From assembly GCA_031082205.1 (NCBI GenBank), contig JAVHLJ010000025.1:1-36020 (forward strand): DNA of 36,020 bases, given 5' to 3'. Shown in pieces: positions 30,757-36,020 of the stretch. The position numbers were made by a program, and so were the translations under genes. The notes under the pieces are model-generated. The model was not told the DNA's origin. It was given only the letters and a program-made list of their open reading frames with translations, and searched no databases. How positions within the stretch are numbered: position 1 is the stretch's first letter; each line of letters begins with the position of its first letter. This stretch comes from Elusimicrobiales bacterium (GTDB lineage: Bacteria > Elusimicrobiota > Elusimicrobia > Elusimicrobiales > UBA9959).

Positions 30757-31887
30757 ATGGAAAAGACGGTTAAAGCGCTGGGATTGATGAGCGGGACCTC
30801 GGCCGACGGATTGTCCGTCGCTTATTGCGGGATAAAGGGCCGTTCGCTCAGGGTCCGGAAATTCGCCAATTACGCCTACCCGGCGGCGCTCCAGGCCCGG
30901 ATAATAGCGGCCAAGGACATGCTGGCGCCGGAACTTTCCGCGCTCAACTTCGAGCTGGGCCGCCTCTGGGCGGGCATGGTGAAAAAGTTCTGCCGCGCCG
31001 GCGGGATCTCCTTAAAGTCGCTGGACGTCATCGGTTCGCACGGCCAGACGGTCTGGCACGCCCCGGGCCGCAAGGGCCACACTTTTCAGATCGGCGATCC
31101 GGCCTTCCTGGCCGAGGCGACGGGCGTCCCGGTGGTCTCCGACTTCCGACCGGCCGACATGGCCGCAGGCGGCGAGGGCGCCCCGCTGGTCCCGTTCATG
31201 GACGAGTATCTTTACGGCGGCGGCGCGCCCGTAGCCCTGCAGAACATAGGCGGCGTGGGGAACATCTCTTTCGCCGGCAAAGGGGTGAAGACCTTCGGTT
31301 TCGACACCGGCCCCGGCAATTCGCTGATGGATACCGCTGTATTCGAGCTTTCGGACGGGAAACTCTCCTGCGACAGGGGGGGCAGGTGGGCCGCGGCCGG
31401 GGAACCCGACATGGAGAAGGTCCGCGCCCTGCTCAAGGCCCCGTTCTTCCTCCGGCGGCCGCCCAAGTCCCTGGACCGCAGCGAATACACTCTCGCTTTC
31501 ATAAGGAAGAACTTCGGCCCGATGTTCAGCCGCAGGCGCTCCCGCGACCTGCTGGCCACGCTCAACGCATTTACGGCCGCCTCCATAGCCCTGGCTTTCG
31601 GAAGATACGCGCCGCGAGGCGCCCGTGAACTTATAGTGGCCGGAGGCGGGGCCCTCAATCCGGTCCTGATGGACAATATAGCCGCTTTCCTGCTTCCGCT
31701 CGGCGCCGGGGTCCGCTCCTGCGCGGAACTGGGCCTGCATCCGCTGGCCAAGGAGCCGGCCTGCTTCGCCCTGCTGGCCGCCCTTGCCCTGCGTGGCCGG
31801 GTCAATCACTGCCCTTCCGCCACCGGCGCGCGGGCGCCGAGGGTACTGGGGAGATTGTCCTCGCCTTTCCCCGGGCGGCATATTTAG
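30757..31887 (+). CDS. anmK: Anhydro-N-acetylmuramic acid kinase AnmK
   Basis: A 376-residue sugar kinase of the ASKHA fold. GLMSGTSADGL is the phosphate-binding motif, SHGQTVWHAP and FQIGDPAFLAEATG are typical AnmK segments, and FDTGPGNSLMD holds the catalytic Asp. In most AnmK proteins the first motif continues as DG(I/V)D; here it is DGLS. It phosphorylates and opens 1,6-anhydroMurNAc in peptidoglycan recycling. The start is either the ATG at 30757 or a TTG two codons earlier that overlaps the NUDIX stop; GGAGAAG serves both. The last about 30 residues are a Pro/Arg-rich, non-conserved tail. Confidence 0.94.
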   Translation: MEKTVKALGLMSGTSADGLSVAYCGIKGRSLRVRKFANYAYPAALQARIIAAKDMLAPELSALNFELGRLWAGMVKKFCRAGGISLKSLDVIGSHGQTVWHAPGRKGHTFQIGDPAFLAEATGVPVVSDFRPADMAAGGEGAPLVPFMDEYLYGGGAPVALQNIGGVGNISFAGKGVKTFGFDTGPGNSLMDTAVFELSDGKLSCDRGGRWAAAGEPDMEKVRALLKAPFFLRRPPKSLDRSEYTLAFIRKNFGPMFSRRRSRDLLATLNAFTAASIALAFGRYAPRGARELIVAGGGALNPVLMDNIAAFLLPLGAGVRSCAELGLHPLAKEPACFALLAALALRGRVNHCPSATGARAPRVLGRLSSPFPGRHI

Positions 31888-31899
31888 TAAAATTTCACG
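31888..31899 (+). promoter_or_regulatory. Leaderless promoter -10 of the squalene/phytoene-synthase-like gene
   Basis: TAAAAT (31888-31893) ends six bases before the ATG at 31900, which has no Shine-Dalgarno sequence. The -35 is weak (TTTCCC at 31866-31871). Confidence 0.5.
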
Positions 31900-32970
31900 A
31901 TGCCGCAAAAGAGACAGGACCCCCTGCCAGGCGACCTGACAGCCACGCTCAAGGCCGTTTCCCGCACCATATATTTCAGCTTTAAAGTCCTGCCGCCCGG
32001 CGTCAGGCTGCCGATGGCTCTCGGCTACCTCATATGCAGGGCCATGGACACGGCCGTGGATTCCTCCTCCGCCGGCCAGGCCGAAAAGAATCGCTTCCTG
32101 GACCTCGTTTCCGGCCTGGGCCCCGGTTTCGACGCCGCCGGCGCGGCGGCGGCCTCGGCCGCTTTCCTCCCGGGGGTCAGGCACAAGGGGGAGCGGGCCC
32201 TTCTGGGCTCGATGGCCCTGGTTTTCGAAGAAGCCCTGCGCCTGGACGCCGCGGACCTGGCCGGACTCCGGGACGCGGTCGCCGGCGTGGCCGACGGCAT
32301 GAAAATGGACCTCGACTATTTCGCCGGCGGTTCGCCGGCCGCCCCGGCCGCGCTGCCCGACGACGCCGCCCTGGTGCGCTACTGCGACCTTATAGGCGGC
32401 AAGCCGGGCCTTTTCTGGGCCGGTCTTTACCTGCGCCGCCTCCGCGGGACTTTTCCGGAGACTTCCGGCCTTCCGGCCGCCGTGGACGGCGGCATGATAG
32501 GCTCGGCCCTGCAGGTGACCAACATACTCAAGGACGCCGCGGCCGACCTGGCCATGGGGCGCTGCTATTTCCCGGCGGCCGACCTGGCCGCGGCGGGGCT
32601 GACCCCCGCCGATCTGCGCGATCCCGCCTCCATGCGAAAGTTCAGGCCGATAGCCGGCAAGTGGATATCCTGGGCCGTCGACCAGATGGATATCTGCGAG
32701 GCCTTCGTCTCCTCCATCCCCAAATCGGAGCTCGGCATGCGCGCGGCCGTCATCTGGCCCGTCTACTGGGCCATGGACACGCTGCTGGAGGTGGCTAAAT
32801 CCAATATCCTCGACCCGCGCGCCAAGCCCAGGATAAGCAAGAAACGCGTTTATACTACGATCGCCGCCACGCCGCCGCTGCTGCTGAGCAATACCGCCTT
32901 CACGCGCGGCTACAGGTTCAGGCGCGAGACGCTTCTGGTGGCTATATCCGGAACGGAGGCTCCCCTATGA
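31900..32970 (+). CDS. Squalene/phytoene synthase family protein
   Basis: A 356-residue all-helical trans-isoprenyl head-to-head synthase. The first Asp-rich motif is RAMDTAVDS (Asp50, Asp54) after SRTIYFSFKVLP; the second is NILKDAAADLAMGRCYFP (Asp212, Asp216). YCDLIGGKPGLF lies before the second motif, as expected. These residues bind Mg2+ and prenyl diphosphates. The first motif most resembles squalene synthase, with farnesyl diphosphate to squalene as the probable reaction, but no hopanoid or carotenoid genes are nearby to decide. It overlaps the OmpA-like gene by 4 bp (ATGA). Confidence 0.88.
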   Translation: MPQKRQDPLPGDLTATLKAVSRTIYFSFKVLPPGVRLPMALGYLICRAMDTAVDSSSAGQAEKNRFLDLVSGLGPGFDAAGAAAASAAFLPGVRHKGERALLGSMALVFEEALRLDAADLAGLRDAVAGVADGMKMDLDYFAGGSPAAPAALPDDAALVRYCDLIGGKPGLFWAGLYLRRLRGTFPETSGLPAAVDGGMIGSALQVTNILKDAAADLAMGRCYFPAADLAAAGLTPADLRDPASMRKFRPIAGKWISWAVDQMDICEAFVSSIPKSELGMRAAVIWPVYWAMDTLLEVAKSNILDPRAKPRISKKRVYTTIAATPPLLLSNTAFTRGYRFRRETLLVAISGTEAPL

Positions 32971-33455
32971 AGAACCTGCTGACAGCCATGCTGATGCTTT
33001 CCCTCGCCGCTTGCGGCGGGCGAGGCCTGACGGACGCGGAAGCCGAGGAACGGAGGCGGGGGGAACTGGAACTGCAGTCCGTCATGGACATGGTGACCAC
33101 CAGGAAGGTCAGGCCCATAGAGTTCGAGTTCAATTCCGACGTGCTGCTTCCCAGCTCCATGGACCTGCTCGACCGCGTGGCCGCCGTGCTGCGCGGCCGG
33201 CCCCGCCTTAAGTTGATAGTCGAGGGCCATACGGACGACGTGGGGGACGACGGCTACAACATGGAGCTCTCCCGCTACCGGGCCGACGCGGTCAAGAGCT
33301 ACCTGGTGCGCAAGGGAATACACCCCGAGACCATACGGGCCGTCGGCTACGGGGAGACCCGGCCGGTAAGCCCCGGCAGGACCGAAAAGGACAGGGCCCT
33401 GAACCGGCGGGTGGAGTTCAGGATCACCACCCGCGACTGGGGCACCGTGTTCTGA
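32967..33455 (+). CDS. OmpA-family (Pal-like) lipoprotein
   Basis: A 162-residue lipoprotein with lipobox LAAC (Cys16). After a short charged helix the OmpA-like domain follows: IEFEFNSDVLLPSSMDLLDR, IVEGHTDDVG, the peptidoglycan-contact region ELSRYRADAVKSYLV, IRAVGYGETRP and NRRVEFRI. It would bind meso-diaminopimelate of peptidoglycan and tether the outer membrane. Coupled by ATGA overlap to the squalene/phytoene-synthase-like gene, which suggests an envelope context for that enzyme. A strong terminator follows. Confidence 0.92.
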   Translation: MKNLLTAMLMLSLAACGGRGLTDAEAEERRRGELELQSVMDMVTTRKVRPIEFEFNSDVLLPSSMDLLDRVAAVLRGRPRLKLIVEGHTDDVGDDGYNMELSRYRADAVKSYLVRKGIHPETIRAVGYGETRPVSPGRTEKDRALNRRVEFRITTRDWGTVF

Positions 33456-33477
33456 AGCTCTTTACGCCGTTAAAAGG

Positions 33478-33508
33478 AAAACCCCGCCGTATGGCGGGGT
33501 TTTTTTTA
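33478..33508. terminator. Bidirectional terminator between the OmpA-like gene and obg
   Basis: A perfect stem, AACCCCGCC with GGCGGGGTT and loop GTAT, is followed by TTTTTTT on the plus strand and preceded by an A-rich stretch that gives TTTTCCTTTT on the minus strand. It can stop transcripts from both sides. Confidence 0.92.
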
Positions 33509-33527
33509 TCCGTTCGGCGGAGCGGCC

Positions 33528-34910
33528 TTACTTCTTGCGGAACTTTTTCTTTCGCCTGGCCTCGAGCTTGACGTTGTGCTTGTACTTGTAGGCGAACTTG
33601 CCGGGCCTGCCGGCCGGGACGGGCGGCGGTTCCTGCCATTCGAATTCCCAGCCCTCCACCGAGACGATGTCTCCCTCGGCCGCGCCGGCCTTTTTCAGCG
33701 CCTTGTCCAGGCCTATTCCCTTGAAGATCCTGCGCAGGCGCTCCAGCGAGTCCGGCTGTCCGAAATTGGTCATGGCAAGCAGCGTCTTGAGGCGCGGCCC
33801 GCGCACGTTCCAGCGGTTATTCCCGGAATTTTCGACCCGGAAGCCTTTATCCATCTTAAGCTCGAGCACGGGGCCCTTCTCCTCGGGCTTGTAGAGCTCC
33901 GGCACGGGCAGCGAGGGCAGCAGCTCGATGACGCGGTCCAGCAGCTTCGAGACGCCCTCGCCGGTCACGCCGGATATGAGGAACACCTCGTCCTTTTTAT
34001 ACTTCTTCTTTATGGCCGCGTAAGCCTTGGCGGCCTCCGGCAGGTCGGCCTTGGTCACGGCCAGCAGCCGCTTCCTCGCTCCCAGTTCAGGGTTGAATTC
34101 GGAGAGCTCGGAGGCTATGACCTTCACGCTCTTCTCCGGGGTCACCCCGCCGAACCCCTGCGGGTCCACCAGCTGTATGATGAGGCGGGTGCGCAGTATG
34201 TGGCGGAGGAAATCGTCGCCGAGCCCCTTGCCCTCGTGCGCGCCCTCGATGAGGCCCGGTATGTCGGCCACGACGAAGCCCGCGTACTTGTGCGTGACCA
34301 CGCCGAGGTTCGGGTTCAGCGTGGTGAAGGGGTAAGCCGCGATCTTGGGCCTGGCCGCGCTGACGCGCGAGAGCAGGGTGGACTTGCCCGCGTTGGGGAA
34401 GCCGGCCAGCCCCACGTCGGCCAGCAGGCTCAATTCCAGTTCCAGCGTGGCCTCCTCTCCGGGCTCGCCTTTCTCGGAGATCATGGGCGCGGTGTTGAAA
34501 TGGGTCTTGAACATGGCGTTGCCGCGGCCGCCGCGGCCGCCCTTGGCGGCCAGGAAGGAATCCCCTTCCTTCTTGAGGTCGGCCACCACCTGGCCGCTCC
34601 TTAGCACCAGCGTGCCGGGGGGGACCGGGATCACGGTGTCCTCGCCGTTTCGCCCGTAGAGGTTCTTACCCTTGCCGTTTCCGCCGTCGGCCGCGGCGAC
34701 GTGGGGGTGGAAAGAGAGTTCGGTGAGCGTGTTGCAGCCGGTCGAGGCGCGAAGGATTATGTCCCCGCCGTCGCCGCCGTTTCCGCCGTTGGGGCCGCCG
34801 TAGGGGATGTATTTCTCGCGCCGCATGGAGGCGCAGCCGTCGCCGCCCTTGCCGGCCTTGAGGAATATCCTGACCTGGTCCACGAATCCGCCGCGTTCTC
34901 TTTCAGCCAT
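33528..34910 (-). CDS. obg: Obg GTPase (ObgE/CgtA)
   Basis: A 460-residue protein. The N-terminal glycine-rich Obg fold shows DQVRIFLKAGKGGDGCASMR and GGPNGGNGGDGGDI. The G domain (about 165-335) has GFPNAGKST (G1), DIPGLIEGAHEGKGLG (G3) and TKADLP (G4). A C-terminal OCT domain follows (ELKMDKGFRVENSG to VSVEGWEFEW), then a Lys/Arg-rich tail. Obg is essential for 50S assembly and stress control. It is third in the order rplU, rpmA, obg, the standard bacterial arrangement, but a terminator lies between rpmA and obg. Confidence 0.97.
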   Translation of the reverse strand: MAERERGGFVDQVRIFLKAGKGGDGCASMRREKYIPYGGPNGGNGGDGGDIILRASTGCNTLTELSFHPHVAAADGGNGKGKNLYGRNGEDTVIPVPPGTLVLRSGQVVADLKKEGDSFLAAKGGRGGRGNAMFKTHFNTAPMISEKGEPGEEATLELELSLLADVGLAGFPNAGKSTLLSRVSAARPKIAAYPFTTLNPNLGVVTHKYAGFVVADIPGLIEGAHEGKGLGDDFLRHILRTRLIIQLVDPQGFGGVTPEKSVKVIASELSEFNPELGARKRLLAVTKADLPEAAKAYAAIKKKYKKDEVFLISGVTGEGVSKLLDRVIELLPSLPVPELYKPEEKGPVLELKMDKGFRVENSGNNRWNVRGPRLKTLLAMTNFGQPDSLERLRRIFKGIGLDKALKKAGAAEGDIVSVEGWEFEWQEPPPVPAGRPGKFAYKYKHNVKLEARRKKKFRKK

Positions 34911-34936
34911 ATGGGTTACCGCCGTTCTTCCCTTTC

Positions 34937-34970
34937 AAAAAAAAACCTCCCAACCGGAAGTCGGGAGGTT
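34937..34970 (-). terminator. Terminator or attenuator between rpmA and obg
   Basis: On the minus strand AACCTCCC pairs with GGGAGGTT around an 11-base loop, followed by a run of nine T. It should end part of the rplU-rpmA transcripts and lower obg expression relative to the ribosomal proteins. Confidence 0.85.
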
Positions 34971-34989
34971 CTCGTCCTGGACGCGCTCC

Positions 34990-35253
34990 TTACTTGGAGG
35001 CGGCCGGGTAGACGCTGATCTGCTTCTTGCCCTTGCTGTGCCACTCGAACTTGACGACGCCGGCGGCCTTGGCGAACAGCGTGTCGTCCGAGCCCTTGCC
35101 CACGTTGAGGCCGGGGTGGAACTTGGTGCCGCGCTGGCGCACTATGACCTCGCCGGCCTTGACTAACTGGTCGCCGTAGCGCTTGACGCCCAGCCTTTGG
35201 CCGTGACTGTCGCGCCCGTTTGTCGATGAACCCTGTGATTTTGTTCCGGCCAT
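34990..35253 (-). CDS. rpmA: Large ribosomal subunit protein bL27
   Basis: An 87-residue protein with the bL27 core: [39 protein letters not shown] and [15 protein letters not shown]. The flexible N-terminus that reaches the peptidyl transferase centre reads [10 protein letters not shown] instead of the more common AHKKGGGSS, with fewer basic residues. No cleavable extension of the Firmicutes type is present. SD AGAGGTAAAG is good. It lies 26 bp behind rplU. Confidence 0.97.
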   Translation of the reverse strand: MAGTKSQGSSTNGRDSHGQRLGVKRYGDQLVKAGEVIVRQRGTKFHPGLNVGKGSDDTLFAKAAGVVKFEWHSKGKKQISVYPAASK

Positions 35254-35279
35254 TTCTTTACCTCTTTAAAAAGCCGTCC

Positions 35280-35591
35280 TCAGGACAGCTGTATATCCTT
35301 GATCTGGAGCTCAGTGAGCCCCTGGCGGTGCCCGGCGCTCTTCTCGTAGGCCTTCTTGGGCCGGCGCTTGAAGACTATCACCCTGGGACCGCGCAGGTGG
35401 CGAAGCACCTTGGCCGTTACCTTGGCGGAGAGGGGATTGGCGCCGGCTTTTTCCTCCGTGCCGGAGGCCGCTGACCAGAGGGCCTTTATGCTTATCTCCT
35501 CGCCTTCCTTGGCCGAGAGCTTCTCAACCTGTAAAATCTCACCGGGGACTACCCAGTACTGTTTCCCGCCTGTCTGTATAATAGCGTACAT
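35280..35591 (-). CDS. rplU: Large ribosomal subunit protein bL21
   Basis: A 103-residue protein with the bL21 pattern MYAIIQTGGKQYWVVPGE at the start and VFKRRPKKAYEKSAGHRQG near the end, the RNA-binding loop, where GHRQGLTELQI is the family's closing signature. It is the first gene of the rplU-rpmA-obg unit. There is no Shine-Dalgarno sequence before the ATG, and the -10 lies only nine bases upstream, so the mRNA may be nearly leaderless. Confidence 0.97.
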   Translation of the reverse strand: MYAIIQTGGKQYWVVPGEILQVEKLSAKEGEEISIKALWSAASGTEEKAGANPLSAKVTAKVLRHLRGPRVIVFKRRPKKAYEKSAGHRQGLTELQIKDIQLS

Positions 35592-35629
35592 AGTGGAGAT
35601 ATGATACCAAAAAAGACGCGAGGATGCAA
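35592..35629 (-). promoter_or_regulatory. rplU promoter
   Basis: On the minus strand TTGCAT (35624-35629), a 17-bp spacer and TATCAT (35601-35606) precede the ATG by nine bases. The insertion-sequence end begins about 17 bp beyond the -35, so the core promoter appears intact but any upstream element has been replaced. Confidence 0.6.
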
Positions 35630-35645
35630 AGGCGCCCGGGGTCAG

Positions 35646-36020
35646 TGTAGCGATTTTTTTAAAATGTCATGGTTGCGGCAAGTAGAAATGTCATGGTCCG
35701 GGGTAAAATAACCCTCCAAGCGCCGTTCCCGGAGGGATTTAATGGAGCAACTGACCATGAGCAACCGCGAAGTAGACAAGGTTAAAGTCATACAAAACAC
35801 TATAGACGGCCGGTTCAGCTGGCCGCAGGCGGCAGAGATCCTTTCCCTGTCAGAGCGGCAGGTCGGCCGCTTGTGCGCCAAGGTCCGCAAAGAGGGCAAC
35901 CGGGGCATAATCCATGGCCTTAAAGGGCGTCCATCCAATAACCGGCTTGAAGAAGGCCTCGGGGATAAAGTAGGCGGGTTTGTTTAGACCAGTTCTAGGC
36001 ACGCCCTAAGGTGAAATTGT
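35646..36020 (+). mobile_element. Left end of an insertion sequence, cut by the window edge
   Basis: The element probably begins at TGTAGCGATTTTTTT (35646). Two copies of AAATGTCATGGT lie at 35662-35673 and 35686-35697, 24 bases apart, as expected for transposase-binding sites in a terminal repeat. A transposase reading frame with SD CGGAGGG follows. The right end, and any target duplication, are not in the window. The exact boundary is inferred. Confidence 0.6.
35742..35987 (+). pseudogene. Transposase N-terminal fragment (helix-turn-helix, ISNCY/IS481-like)
   Basis: An 81-residue fragment. The helix-turn-helix domain is clear: DKVKVIQNTIDGRFSWPQAA, then ILSLSERQVGRLCAKVRKEG and HGLKGRPSNNRL. 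A full transposase of this type continues for some 300 residues with a DDE integrase core. Here the sequence after NNRLEEGL becomes atypical (GDKVGGFV) and stops at TAG 35985-35987. None of the remaining 33 bases resembles the expected continuation. It is either a decayed copy or a wrong assembly at a repeat edge. The fragment has an intact start and ribosome binding site. Confidence 0.7.

Noticed and set aside
1-36020. CRISPR arrays, tRNA, rRNA, prophage or a toxin-antitoxin module
   Set aside because: No regularly spaced repeats, tRNA-like cloverleaf, rRNA segment, phage gene cluster or toxin/antitoxin gene pair was seen on reading both strands.

Overview
This is a GC-rich bacterial window with a Gram-negative envelope: a TolC-type outer-membrane efflux protein, a FadL/OmpP1 porin, OmpA-like and PhnD-like lipoproteins. 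Genes are densely packed in short operons. Isoleucine is very often written ATA and arginine often AGG, which is unusual at this GC content. My best guess is a free-living Elusimicrobiota or a related deep-branching phylum. No rRNA or tRNA is present to confirm this, so the placement is inference.

Layout. 1-1.8 kb: the end of a ligA-like gene lacking its BRCT domain, convergent with a two-gene unit (DUF350 membrane protein, then a secreted Tim44-like protein whose Gly-rich linker holds a Hint/intein-like domain). 2-6.3 kb: an ABC-F ATPase, the GTPase BipA/TypA and a small exported protein. 6.3-8.1 kb: a YihY/BrkB membrane protein divergent from a fungal-type cytosine deaminase, then a Gly-rich RRM protein. 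8.2-14.8 kb: a TetR-controlled efflux operon (TolC, HlyD-like adaptor, two ABC ATPases, two ABC-2 permeases). 14.8-17.4 kb: cupin, DUF438/hemerythrin/PAS, DUF1858 and a multi-pass membrane protein. 17.4-18.8 kb: a serine hydrolase.

18.8-26.5 kb is the most interesting part, a metal/metalloid island. A first arsR leads an operon of ArsP-type permease, thioredoxin-like protein, ArsF-like and ArsG-like proteins. Convergent to it lies hgcB-hgcA, the gene pair for mercury methylation; HgcA carries the diagnostic NVWCAAGK motif and HgcB carries two 4Fe-4S motifs and a terminal Cys-Cys. hgcA is divergent from a second arsR, which leads an IscA-like protein, thioredoxin-type arsenate reductase ArsC, the arsenite exporter Acr3 and a PhnD-like lipoprotein. 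A perfect 9-8-9 palindrome covers the -10 elements of both divergent promoters and the arsR start codon, so one ArsR dimer could control both Hg methylation and arsenate/arsenite resistance.

26.6-36 kb: a lone receiver-domain protein, a FadL-type porin, a secreted protein of unknown function, cysE, a NUDIX hydrolase, anmK, a squalene/phytoene-synthase-like enzyme and an OmpA-like lipoprotein. On the minus strand follow rplU-rpmA-obg. The window ends in the left end of an insertion sequence with a broken transposase, 55 bp upstream of the rplU start codon.

Several operon-leading genes have a -10 hexamer ending 6-9 nt before the ATG and no Shine-Dalgarno sequence, so leaderless transcripts look common here, whereas operon-internal genes mostly have clear ribosome binding sites. 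I saw no CRISPR array, prophage or RNA gene. No gene-free stretch exceeds about 300 bases.
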